Shown in pieces: positions 13,695 to 25,289 of a DNA stretch of 64,000 nt. The notes beneath the pieces were generated by a model that was given only the letters and a program-made list of their open reading frames with translations, searched no databases and was not told the DNA's origin. Made by a program: the position numbers and the translations under genes. This stretch comes from Terfezia claveryi (lineage: Eukaryota > Ascomycota > Pezizomycetes > Pezizales > Pezizaceae), in assembly GCA_015179025.1 (NCBI GenBank), contig WHUX01000018.1:434001-498000 (forward strand), written 5' to 3'. Each line of letters opens with the position of its first letter. The first letter of the stretch is position 1.

Positions 13695-14749
13695 TGGGTT
13701 GATTAACAGGTGTTAGGGATGTTGATTAACTTGTACACATTCATTTGATGCCTTTACGGCACGAGAACAGCTGGCCCGAGACGAGAGAATTCAGAAGCTC
13801 TTGATTTGCTTTAAACTCTTCCTGATTCAACCCTTCTTTCCTCAACATCTCCTTCGTGGCGGGCTTAATAACAGGCTTTAGGCTGTTAATTTAAATACTC
13901 CGTTTTCCTTATGATGCGACATTTGCCTTGTACTGTACATGCCACGTTCCGAGGAGTAGCTTCACTAACAGATTCTAGATTTTTTTCCTGACTCTTCATA
14001 TTCCTAGGGCAAATCATCTCCAGGTTAGTCAAATAGAAAAGGCTAGGTTATTACCAGGAAAGCAATTAAAAGACGGGACTGTGACTCTGTGTCAAACCCC
14101 GGGTCACTTTCCAGACGCCGCGTTGTCCCCTAGGGAAACTTGGTCTCGTACCAGGTAAACCGATGATGGGAATTATGGAGAAGGCTACGTTATTAGTAGC
14201 TAAAGCCATAAAGAGGTTGAAATCCTGAGTTTAAGTTTTATTTGTCTCGAATACTTAATTATCCCCCCTAATCTCTCTATGTCCTACTGGCACGCAAAGC
14301 AGCTACAACTTGAGCCAGACCATGGCCATATATACATTCGGACATATACTTATTTACTTTGATCAATCATGGCGTGGGCGCAAGGATGGTAGATCGATTT
14401 AACGCCTACCGCACACCCACCCGATTCGGCACTGTGGCTCTCCCGCACTGCCATCGCAACTGCCACACTCCCAATTTCTTTTGGGGTACGTCGTTATCAC
14501 GCCCAGACTCCGGCTCCGGCTCAGACTGCCTCTCATCCAGCACCTCCTGGCAGTGACACGATCGTCCCCCTATCACGGCTGCGCATAAGACTGCTGCGCC
14601 CTTTGTCACACCTCTCGAACTCCCCGATCCCCAATATGGGTGGCACTCCTAATGCCGATATCCACACCAGTACTTTTTGTGGCATTTGGTCAGCCAGCCT
14701 TTTTGATGCCGTTGCTGTGGTATTTTACTGGATCGGATTATGGGACCTA

Positions 14750-15096
14750 AATCGAGAACCCTGGTACTAGCGGCTCTAGCGTGCCAACCGTGGCGTGTGA
14801 ACAGCTTTCAGTTCTTGTGGAGGAATACAGAGAGGGGTGAAGCGAAACAAGCACGCTAGAAGGTAGAGAGGGAGAAAATGAAGGCAGAAGAACTTTTGGC
14901 TGCGGTGGAGGAAGAGCGAGCAAGGAAAGAGGAGAGAGAAGAGGTAAAGGTGGATCAGAGAAGGAGAAGTATGAAGCAAAATATGGATGCGAGAAATCAA
15001 GGAATGAGTAAGGAAGGTGGGGAATCGAAGCAGCAACGATTAGTGGGCCATATTTCTGTTTCATTTGGCTGGCTTTACCATGTGCGGAGATGTTGA
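14750..15096 (+). pseudogene. Degenerate Glu/Arg/Lys-rich coiled-coil-like fragment
   Basis: From 14878 to about 15060 the + strand reads as a charged heptad-like segment (MKAEELLAAVEEERARKEER and on). Just upstream, another frame reads VPTVACEQLSVLVEEYREG before a stop. Stops and frame changes separate the two parts. It looks like a broken coding segment, or simply purine-rich DNA that happens to be open. No family is recognised. Confidence 0.25.
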
Positions 15097-15893
15097 GACT
15101 GTTTTGGCCATTAATGCATTGGCGCGAGGTTGTTTGCCCACTAGCGCGAAAATATGCATGCATGTGTATTACTTATTCTATGTAACTCCAAATATAGAGG
15201 CTTAGTTTTCTTTAATGATTGGCAGGAATTCCCTTTATTTGATACAGTTTTTGTAGTATGGCTGTGACGTTGTACCGTTTCTAAATTTAGATAAACATAG
15301 CTTCATGCAAAGTGGTGGGTGCTGCGGTGCTGCTGCTTCAAGGCGTCGCGACCCTATGGCAGTGTACATCATTTGAAAATTACCGAATGGCGTTTATCTC
15401 AGATACAGTACATGGACATATCGATTACGCTTAGCGATCAGGCAGTGTCACTTCCTGCAGGCTCTCAGGGCACACTACAGTTTACATTACAAGGTGTATT
15501 GCGCAGCTCCTTCTCACCTAGTATTATGGATACTATGTGGCTCAGAGAGGCAGATCCTAGAGCTCCGATCGGATAGATCATCTGCATATTCAAGGCGGAC
15601 AAGCTTGTCCCCACACATTTCAGTATCCTAGATACCTATTTCATTAAAAGTTTTTAAAGTAAATAGTGATGCGTGTTGCAATCACTGGTAATGATATAAG
15701 ACGGCTTTCATGTCCACAAGTCATATTCCTCACCAACTATCCAAATTCCCGCCCAAATCTACTTTACGTGATTCGCTTTGTTACGCCATCAAATACCCAG
15801 GCCCCATAGTGTGAATACTCTAGAGGTAATTCTAGTTTAAGTTTTCCATAGTTAACTAGTGAGGTGCATCTAGAGCTTACGGCACGCCGGTCC

Positions 15894-18800
15894 ATGGCCC
15901 AAGAAACCAATTGCATTCTGTCTGGTATGCAGCAGTCCTTTATTGCTTGGTATGTAGTTTTCCTTACAATGAAATATACTCTCAAGGACTTGATCTGATT
16001 CTTGTGCTATCTACTTTAAAGGTGTGAAGGACTGGTGGGGACGGAGACCTTAGAGGCCAACATCAGACGCTATGAACAAACTGGAAATCTGCAGGATTTG
16101 GACGCCGCCATTAAATACGGAAATGAAGCAGTGGTGGCAGCACTAAGGGATCGCCCTAACCATGAACAAACTGGAAATCTGCAGGATTTGGACGCCGCCA
16201 TTAAATACGGAAATGAAGCAGTAGTGGCAGCACTAAGGGATCGCCCTAGCCGAGCAAGGTTGTTGAACAACCTTTCTAATATATTGCGCAATCGATATGA
16301 ACGGACTGGAGATCCGCAGGACTTGGAGGCTGCCATTAAATATACAAACACAGCAGTAGAGGCAACACCAGAGGATCACCCTGACCGAGCAGAGTGGCTG
16401 AACAACCTTGCGATCCATTTGAGAAGTCGATATATACGGACTGGGGATCTGCAGGACTTGGAGGCTGCCATTAAATACACAAATGCAGCAGTAGCGGCAA
16501 TACCAGAGGATCACCCTAGTCGAGCAGGGCTGTTGAATAACCTTGGGTGTTATGTGAGCAGTCGATATAAGCACACTGCAGATCTGCAGGACTTGGAGGC
16601 CGCGATTAAATACACAAACGCAGCAGTTGAGGCAATACCAGACGGTCATCCTGACAGAGCAGGGTGGTTGAGCAACCTTGGTAATATATTGGGCATTCGA
16701 TATGAACGGACTGGAGATCTGCAGGACTTGGAGGCTGCCAGTAAATACTCAAATGCAGCAGTAGAGGCAACACGTGAGGGTCACCCTAGCCGAGCAAGGC
16801 TGTTGGATAATCTTGGTAATATCTTGGGCAGTCGATATGAACGGTCTGGAGGTCTGCAGGATTTGGAGGCCGCCATTAAATACATACAAACATCAGTAGA
16901 AGAAACACCAGGGGATCACCCTGACCGAGCAGTGAGGCTGAACAGCCTTTCTAATATATTGGGCTTTCGATATAAACGAACTGGAGATTTACAGAGCTTG
17001 GAGGCCGCCATTAGATATGGAAACGCAGCAGTAGAGGCAACACCAGAGGACCACCCTGTCCGAACAATGATGTTGAACAACCTTGGTAATATATTGGGCA
17101 GTCGATATGAACGGACTGGAGATCTGCAGGATTTGGAGGCTGCCATTAAATACACAAACACAGCAGTATTGGCAAGACCAGACGGTCACCCTGGCCGAGC
17201 AAGGCTGTTGAATAATCTTGGTAATATCTTGGGCAGTCAATATGAACGGACTGGAGATCTGCAGGACTTGGAGGCCGCCATTAAATACACAAAAACAGCA
17301 GTAGAGGCAACCCCAGAGGGTCAACCTGACCGAGCAAGGATGTTGAACAACCTTGGTCATAAATTGGGCATTCGATATGAACGGACTGGAGATCTGCAGG
17401 ACTTGGAGGCCGCCATTAAAAACATACAGACAGCAGTAGAGGCAATACCAGAGGATCACCCTGACCGAGCAAGGGTGTTGAACAACCTTTCTAATAGATT
17501 GAGCATTCGATATGAACGGACTGGGGATCCGCAGGACTTGGAGGCCGCCATTAAAAACATGAACACGGCAGTAGATGCAACACCAAACGGACACCCTGAC
17601 AGAGCAGGGTGGCTGAACAACCTTGGGACCCATTTGAGCAGTCGATATACACGGACTAGAGATCTGCAGGACTTGGAGGCCGCCATTGAATACACAAACA
17701 CAGCAGTAGAGGCAACACCAGAGGATCACCCTCACCGAGCAGGGTGGCTGAACAGCCTTGGAAACCATTTGAGCAGTCGATATACACGGACTAGAGATCT
17801 GCAGGACTTGGAGGCCGCCATCAAATACACAAACACAGCAGTAGAGGCAACACCAGAGGATCACCCTGACCGAGCAGGAATGTTGAATAACCTTGCCAGA
17901 AGCTTGGGCAGTCGATATGGATGTACTGGAGATCTGCAGGACTTGGAGGCCGCAATTAACTACACAAATACAGCAATAGTGGCAACACCAGAGGATCACC
18001 CTAAGCGAGCAGGGAGGTTGAACGACCTTTCTAGTATATTGAGCAGTCGATATGAACGGACTGGAGATCTGCAGGACTTGGAGGTCGCTATTAAATACAC
18101 AAACACAGCAATAGAGGCAACACCAGAGGATCACCCTTTCCGAGCAGGATGGCTGAGTAACCTTGGGATCCGTTTGAGCAGTCGATATAGACGGACTGGA
18201 GATCTGCAGGATTTGGAGGCCGCCATTAAATACACAAACACAGCATTAGAGGCAACACCAGAGGATCACCCTGACCGAGCAGGTAGGTTGCAGAACCTTT
18301 CTTGTATATTGAGCAGTCGATATAAACAGATTGGAGATCTGCAGGACTTGGAGGTCGCCATTAAATACGGAAATGCAGTAGTAGAGGCAACACCAGAGGA
18401 TCACCCTGACCGAGCAGGGAGGTTGCACAACCTTTCTTGTATATTGGGCTTTCGATATAAACGGACTGGGGATCTACAGGGCTTGGAGGCCGCCATTAGA
18501 TACGGAAATGCAGCAGTAGAGGCAACACCAGGGGATCACCCTCTCCGAGCAATGATGTTGAACAACCTTGGTAATAAATTGGGCGATCGATATGAACGGA
18601 CTGGAGATCTGCAGGACTTGGAGGCTGCCATAAAATACATACACATAGCAGTAGAGGCAATACCAGAGGATCACCCTAACCGAGCAGAGAGATTGAGCAG
18701 CCTTTCTGATAAATTGAGTATTCGATATGAACGGACTGAAGATCTGCAAGACTCGGAGGCCGCTATTAGATACGGAAATGCAGCAGTAGAGGCAACACCA

Positions 18801-20858
18801 GAGGATCACCCTGAGCGAGCAGGGAGATTAAACGGCCTTTCTAATATATTTAGCAGTCGATATGCACGGACTAGGGAACTGCAGGACTTGATTGCTGCCA
18901 TTGAATACATAAATGCAGCAGTAGAAGTAACACCAGAGGATCACCCTGACCGAGCAGGGAGGATGAACAACGTTTCTATTATATTGTACTTTCGATATCA
19001 ACGGACTGAAGATCAGCAAGACTTGGAGGCCGCCATTAGATACGGAAATGCGGCAGTAGAGGCAACACCAGAGGATCACCCTAACCGAGCAATGATGTTG
19101 TATAATCTTGCAGTCAATTTGCATTGCCGATATATTCGAACTGGTGACCTACATGCATATGACCTAGAAGCCGCTCTTGCTGCATGGTTTGCCTCCTGGA
19201 GTATCATAACTGCCCCAATATTGATGCGACTCATTGCCGCTTCACGTGCTGTGAAATTGTTGATTTTTAACCCTTTGGTCAAAGATTTGTCACGAGCTTA
19301 TTCACTCTTACATGATGCCATTCATCTAATACCCCGAACTACTTTGAGATCCTTAAACCGTGAGGATCAGCAACATATTCTCGGCCAGCTCACTGGTCTC
19401 GCTTCTCTTGCTGTTTCTGTATCATTAGAAATTAGCAGGTCACCACTAGAGGCTCTACAATTGCAAGAATTAGGGCGGAGTATTACAAATGGTCAGCTTC
19501 TTGACTACCGCACTGATATATCAGACTTGACGGAGCAGCATCCAACGTTGGCTAAAGAGTTTGATTCTCTACGACAGAAGCTGGACTCGCCAGTTCTTTC
19601 CACAAAATCCTCCGATACTTTGGACTCAGCAGTTCCTTCCACAGAATCCTCCGATACTTCTAAGGACAAACGGCTGCAGATACTGGTACAACAAGCTATA
19701 ATCGACAGAAAGAAAAAAGCTGCAAAAGATCTCGATGATGTACTTCTTCGAATTCGGCAGAAACCACGATTCAAGAATTTCTTGTGTGAAGAATCCGAAG
19801 AGTATTTTTTGTCAGCTGCGCAAGAAGGCCCAATTGTAGTGCTTAATGTCACAAAGCTCCGCAGTGATGCCATCCTGGTTACTAAAGCACAAGTGACAAG
19901 TATTGCTTTATTTCACCTTTCTCATGATTCAATGATGAAGTATTTTGATAACAGCGAGATAAGAGACTCTGAAATCACGAGAGAGTTGCTAGAATGGCTA
20001 TGGAAGGGTGCCGTACGGCCAGTACTACGGAACCTAGGTTTTTACCCCACACCGAAGGAAGTTGGCCCCTTGCCTCGGATCTGGTGGATTGGAGTAGGCC
20101 TGATGGCAAAGGCACCAATTCACGTAGCTGCGAAATTTAAGATGGGGCGTGTTCAGATGTCAACCCTTCAGTATTGTCTTCCATCATATACATCTACTAT
20201 CAGGGCTCTTCGATATTCACGATCTCGGCAGCTCCAGGAGTGTGCATCGGCACTGATAGTTACTATGCCCACAACACCGGGGGCAAGCTCTTTAAGTAAT
20301 GTAACTAAAGAGGCAGATGAAATCAAACACAGGCTTCGGAATTTCAGCATAGTAGAAACACTCAAAAGGCCAACTTCTGGACGTGTACTTCAGGCACTTC
20401 CAGGTTATAGTATTGCTCACTTTGCCTGTCATGGTGTCTCTTCAATAAATCCTGCAGACAGTCATTTGATGCTTCTAAAGGAATCTGTATCGCATGGTGG
20501 TCTCTTTACTGAAGAGGTTGACAAACTCCGTGTCAAGGATATTGCTGCGCTGAAGTTACCCGCAGCGAGGCTAGCCTATCTCTCAGCGTGCAGTACCGCG
20601 AACAGCACCTCACCAAAACTTGTTGATGAAGCAACTCATATCGTGAGTTCATTTCATATTGCGGGATTTCCCCATGTCATTGGGACATTATGGCTAGCAG
20701 AAAGTGAGGCTTGTCAGATGATGGCATCGGATTTCTATTCCACATACAGTAAGACGAATGATGTGGCAATATCGTACCGAAATGCACTTCTGGGGTTGAT
20801 GAAAAAAAAGCCCTCGCAACCAATGTACTGGGGGCCATTTATTCACTTTGGAGCTTAA
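15894..20858 (+). CDS. TPR-repeat protein with C-terminal CHAT caspase-like protease domain
   Basis: Two exons: 15894-15949 and 16022-20858, with a 72-nt intron (donor GTATGT, acceptor TTTAAAG). The sum is divisible by three and gives about 1630 residues. Exon 2 alone has no ATG near its start, which is why the upstream exon (MAQETNCILSGMQQSFIA) was chosen; an earlier start remains possible. Residues from about 45 to 1065 are tandem 45-residue TPR-like units with the core RTGDLQDLEAAIKYTNTAVE. A linker follows, then a CHAT domain near the C-terminus. Its His motif HFACHG (His1489) and Cys motif LSACST (Cys1542) are both intact, so protease activity is plausible. CHAT-TPR proteins are caspase-like proteases associated with TPR scaffolds (HetF; TPR-CHAT of type III-E CRISPR). 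A regulated-proteolysis or cell-death role here is inference. Confidence 0.88.
16072..16251 (+). repeat. 90-bp tandem duplication at the start of the TPR region
   Basis: Two copies of a 90-nt unit (16072-16161 and 16162-16251) encode the same 30 residues, EQTGNLQDLDAAIKYGNEAV and on. I see only two or three base differences. The unit is shorter than the 135-nt repeat that follows, so it is a truncated, recently duplicated TPR unit. Confidence 0.85.
16286..19140 (+). repeat. 135-bp in-frame repeat array encoding TPR units
   Basis: The anchor GCAGGACTTGGAGG or close variants recurs at exact 135-nt steps (16316, 16451, 16586, 16721 and so on to 19016), giving 21 in-register units of 45 codons. 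Nucleotide identity between units is high, including at silent positions. That suggests recent expansion or homogenisation by recombination. The array also leaves long open frames on the opposite strand, which I treat as shadows. Confidence 0.9.
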
Positions 20859-22429
20859 CAGGTACAAAATTTTCTTACCATCCAGTGTGGTGTATACTAA
20901 CAGGCGCTAGCAGGCTCGGGGCTATGTAGGGTGCATTTGGTCCTAGGTTTTGGCTGAAATGGTACCTCTCTGTTCTCTTTTTTTTTAATTCTTTTTTTTC
21001 TTGCTTCATTTCCAAGAGTTTAGCAGTCAATGGATTCAGGATAATTAAGTGTTGGAATGTGGTAATCCTGCAGCTAGTACATGCCGATTGAGGGAATTAG
21101 ATAGTCAGGCTCGTATATATGTTTCCCTACCCACGCTGCCTCCTTCTCCTTGTAGTCTGCTTTCTCGTTCCCTTACTGTCCATTATCTCTTTACTGACAT
21201 CAATTCTTGCCCTCTCTGATCTGATTTTTTTTTTTGCTATAACCTTGTGGTTTCTGCTAGCATGGCCTGGGGGTAGGAGAGCCTCACCCATGGATTATAT
21301 CAAGCGAATTATTGAAGATTCAGTAGCAATGCTCCATAGAATACACAGGCTCAATATAGAAATAACATGGTACACTGTGGTACATTCACGGGAGTCTGTA
21401 TGAAACTCCTCGCTCAACCCCCCCACTTCCCCCAATGGGCAGGGAAGGGAGTAAGAGGCAAGCCCAGAAAATTAACTGACTTGTATCCCCAAAAAGAGGA
21501 ATGATCATTTAAAAGTTGAGAATCTAGGTACATCATGAGGAAAAAAATGGGGGAAAAATAAATTATATATTCCCCCTTATTTTCCTATTTCCTTTTACCC
21601 ATCTGCTGTGTTCCCTGTCGGGTGTTTGGTTTCCACTCTCAGGATACCAAACCGTTCTAAATTGACATCATGCCACTTGTATCTTGGGGAACTCCCATTT
21701 CTTTACGCTGTTGAACACAAATTTGAAAAAACTCCCCGTCTAGAAAGGACAAAGAGAATAAGTACGAAGTTCTATCCACTTAGGCCGACTTGTCTTGAAT
21801 GGTAGTTGATGCCATAATGAGTCTTGCATAGGGAGTGGCAGACCCAATATTCAAATAGATGAAGGTAACGCCATACCATATAACAGCAAGCTTGTCTAGG
21901 AGGAAACGTCAACATAGTTCCCAAAAACTGTCCGCCTTTGCAGTCTAAAAAGATCTCAAAGTCATGGTGATGTCTCTTGACGGTTGACCTATGATTGCTT
22001 AATTGGCGGAGACGCTACAACTAAATCCTCCACGTTTCTCTTTTTTTAGAGGGTAACTAAGTACTCGTATTAAAACTATCTGCTTTTCGTGGGTTGCTCA
22101 CATCAAATTCCAAAAAAGACAGAGAGAGAGGGAGAGAGTCTCTGTCGCATCAGGAAATAGTGGAAACTACTGGGAACACTGGCTCCAATTAAATGTACCT
22201 TAGTCTAGACAAATCTCTCTGCATCGTTTCAGAGCGGGCCCCCCCCTACCCCGCCCTCTTGGATATCTTCCCTCGCCCGGGGTATGATTTTGACAATGTC
22301 AGAAAGTCCAGTAGATGGATTATAGACGACAAGTGACACAGTACAGCAAGCAAGACTTGACGCTTACAACCAAAACAAAACCGCACACATGGATAGGTAT
22401 AATAGGTATAGAGGCATAAATAAGAAACA
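20859..22429. other. Intergenic, no gene seen
   Basis: This separates the convergent TPR-CHAT and RNA cyclase genes. It holds T-rich runs near 20980-21000 and 21227, and a GA-rich run near 22121-22139. A hydrophobic open frame at 21119-21403 has no supporting features. It probably contains the 3' ends of both transcripts. Confidence 0.45.
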
Positions 22430-24365
22430 CTAAATGCCCTCCCTTAGCTGCTCTTCCTTCTCCTCTTCCATCTCTACCTCCACCTCATCTACCCCCTCTT
22501 CCATCTCTACCTCCACCTCATCTACCCCCCCTTCCCTGCCCCTTTCCTTTCTCCTCCTCCTCATTCTCTCCTCCCACCCGCCTTCCCACCCTTCTTCCCA
22601 CTCCTCCCAAGCCTTCAACCCCACCCCTACACACCCCTCCTTCCCACCCCCAACCCACTCCACCCCTCCCACCTCCTGCGCAATCCACCTCGCCGTCTGC
22701 GCATGCAAACTCCCGCTACCCCACTTCACACCCTCCTCCTTCAACCCCCCCGTAACCTCCTCCCCGCCTAACCTCCCGACCTCCCCCTGCCCGCCAGAGA
22801 TATACGATTCCCCTGTGCACAAGGCTTGGTAAATTACAAGCTGGTCGCGGAGGAATTCGTCAAGGACTTCGCCCTGGGACCATTGCGTAGCGAGTTTGGC
22901 GAGGGCTTTGGAGAGGAGCCGCCGCGCGAGGAGGCGTGATTCAATGAGTTCGGGGGAGGAGTCATCTTCATCACCGGGCGGGGGACAATCAGTATCTGTA
23001 CACGTATCATCAGGGGGAGGCCAAACTGATGTCGTCGGAGGCTTGTTGTTGTTGTTTATCGGTTTTGAATTTCGGCCCTTCTTTTTATTCTTGGAGGAAG
23101 ACGAGCGTTTGTTGTCTAGCGAGCCGACGAGGCCGGGGAGCTTTGCGGACTTTTGTGCAGTGTATAAGACGTCGTATCCCATTCTCCACCCGGACGGGTG
23201 GGATACTGTATGCACCATCACGTAGTAGCTCTGGGCGTTCGCCCCGCCCACACCAGATGCCCTCGCCCCTCCTCCTGCTGGTCCTGCTGGTCCTAGTGTC
23301 GGCATACTCATATTCGTAATCTCCACCTCCACCTCCCCGCCATCCCCGCCATCCTCGCCATCCTCCTGACCAATCCCTACCCGCGCCACTCCAGCCACAA
23401 CCGCCTCCACCCCCTCCTCTTTTGCCCTAGGTGGGGGAGGAACCCTCCACCCCTTCACCCCCACCGCCCTAACCATCCCCCTCGCAACCTCGCTCCACAC
23501 CCGCACCTCCCTCTCCGTCGGCACAACAATAGTCACGCAAACCTTATCCACCCGCTCTCCCTTCTCCCTGTCAGGCTCAATCCTAAACCCGCGCAAGCCA
23601 TCCCCAGGGCTCAGTTCCCCAACAGAGACTTTGATTTTCCCGAGCTCGGACGACCCAGCCCAGCCGCGGCGGAGGAGGGAGAGGGAGAGGTGAGGGAGGT
23701 GGAGGTGCTGGGTTAGTGTCGGGAAGAGGATTTGGTTGATGTACTCAATCGAGGGGGAGAAGGAGACGTTTGTGCCGCCAGTGATGTAGATTGTTGTAGT
23801 TGTAGCTGTTAATTTTATTCCGTCTGTCGATCTCAATGGTGGGGGAGTGCGATTGGGGAGGTAATTGTGGTCGTATTTATATGCGCCAAACATCACGACC
23901 GGCAGCACCGCCTGCAGAACCAACGTCACCGCACCATTACTCCCAATATCCACCTCCACCACCCTCTCCCCCTCCTTCCCATCCTCATCCCCATCCCCAT
24001 CCCCATCCCCCAACCCAGCTCTTGGCGGGGCGATCCTTCCCCCGTTCTCACGCCCCACATTCCCCTACTCCAGTCGGCACTCATCCCCGGGCGGAAAATA
24101 ATCTCCGTGAGCCCCCTGCTGAGGGCAAACGTATCTTTGTATGGGTTCCTTCCGACGCTTGCTTCAGAGAGCATTGCAAGCGCGGCGACGCACGAGACGT
24201 GCTGCGGTTTAAGACCGCCTCCCGAGGGACGGTTGCCCCGGATGTGGGTGAGGTGGATGGGCGTGCGCGTGAGGATAGAGAGGGTCAGGGCGTTGCGCAG
24301 GAGTTGCCCGCCGCCTTCGAGGTGGTTTCCGGGAACGGGGAGCGGGGGGGAGGGGAGCGCGGCAT
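22430..24365 (-). CDS. RNA 3'-terminal phosphate cyclase (RtcA family), two apparent frameshifts
   Basis: This enzyme converts RNA 3'-phosphate ends to 2',3'-cyclic phosphate using ATP. Family motifs on the - strand are HLEGGGQLLRNALTLS (residue 15 on), IRGNRPSGGGLKPQH, FRPG, the Gly-rich VDIGSNGAVTLVLQAVLPVV, and VLDEFLRDQLVIYQAL. The C-terminal SLHAQTARWIAQ carries the His (codon at 22703-22705) matching the adenylated nucleophile of the family. No intron is evident. The frame breaks at a C7 run (plus 24344-24350) and a G4 run (plus 24062-24065); one added base at each gives a continuous 645-residue protein starting at 24365. It is long for the family (about 340-400 residues) because of a low-complexity Lys/Asn/Pro insert and an acidic tail with two copies of GVDEVEVEMEE. 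An alternative start or splice form cannot be excluded. Confidence 0.82.
22464..22529. repeat. 33-bp tandem repeat, two copies
   Basis: TCTTCCATCTCTACCTCCAC begins at 22464 and again at 22497, period 33. It encodes the duplicated acidic GVDEVEVEMEE segment of the RNA cyclase tail on the - strand. The frame is preserved. Confidence 0.85.
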
Positions 24366-24565
24366 GCTGGGTATAGCTGCTGGAGGAGTAGAGTATGTGA
24401 CCCTGTTGTGGGGTCGAGGGGGATCGAAGTGGATTTGTTTTAAAAAATACCAGTGCCTATGCTGCAGATGTCGGAGCTGGTTAGCAGTTTCAACTGAATG
24501 CAAGAGGGCAGGGCAGCAGCTCACAATGCTCTGCTTGCCGATCGCTGCCTGAATGAAGAGTATAA

Positions 24566-25289
24566 TCTATTGGGCATTCGATGTCTCGATGTAATGCGCC
24601 GATGCGATCTGACGGCGTCTTTAAATCAACGATATGCGACGAGTACTCCGTAGGTAGGCGGGCATAAGTACCCGCCTGAGTCTAAATGAGTCCGCCTGAG
24701 TCTAAATGAGTTGAACTCGAGGCTCAACACCTTTTTTTATTTTTTATTTTTTTTTATTTTTTTTTCCCCTCAAAGGTTTATACGTCTATGGGGCCTAAGG
24801 CTAGGTACCTATGAGACGGACCGAGTTTTGTTGTTATGCGCCATATCAAGAGATAGGCGTCCCCAGTAGAGCATGAGCATCGGCGCATCGGCCATCCTTT
24901 CAGTGGGAGGGAAATATAACAAAAAATTATATATATATATATATATAAAATATATGTATGCGAGCGTCAAGTACATTCTTGCATTGACCATATTTGTTTT
25001 TGCATACAACCGTCATTGTGAGATAACATAGCAGTATTGTGTTAGATAACGTTGTAGCATATCCCACGTGGTAGGGAGAGATACATCACATTGTAGTCAC
25101 AGATATATCTACAATTACCCTCTGCCGCCAAACCCTTAACCACTCAGAAGAGGAGATATAGAGCTACGTAACCTACGTTCAACACAAGCAGTTACGATCC
25201 GCTCAATGAAGAAAATCAGTGTGCCTTATCACTTTTGAAGTCAAGCTCGGGGGCAGCTGAAGATGAAAGTAGAATTGGTGGTAGGAAAT
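24566..25289. other. Intergenic, with simple repeats
   Basis: No gene seen. It holds a perfect 20-bp tandem duplication (CCGCCTGAGTCTAAATGAGT at 24672-24711), a T-rich run with A interruptions near 24730-24766, and a TA microsatellite near 24929-24947. A short stretch around 24780-24830 resembles another at 25935-25960. Confidence 0.55.

Larger units (their letters stand above)
10728..15893. other. Intergenic stretch with one MITE and low-confidence fragments
   Basis: After the PF08550 gene a T-rich 3' flank runs to about 11050. Apart from the MITE at 11348-11597 and two weak coding-like segments listed separately, I see no gene. Open frames at 12.7-13.0 kb and 15.3-15.6 kb have no recognisable motifs. 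Confidence 0.45.

Noticed and set aside
16989..18134. Long open frame on the - strand inside the TPR array
   Set aside because: It is open because the 135-bp repeat lacks stops in that frame; the + strand has the TPR and CHAT motifs.
21119..21403. Hydrophobic 94-codon open frame
   Set aside because: It has a Leu-rich start from a C/T-rich stretch, no promoter or homologous motif, and lies in a probable 3' flank.
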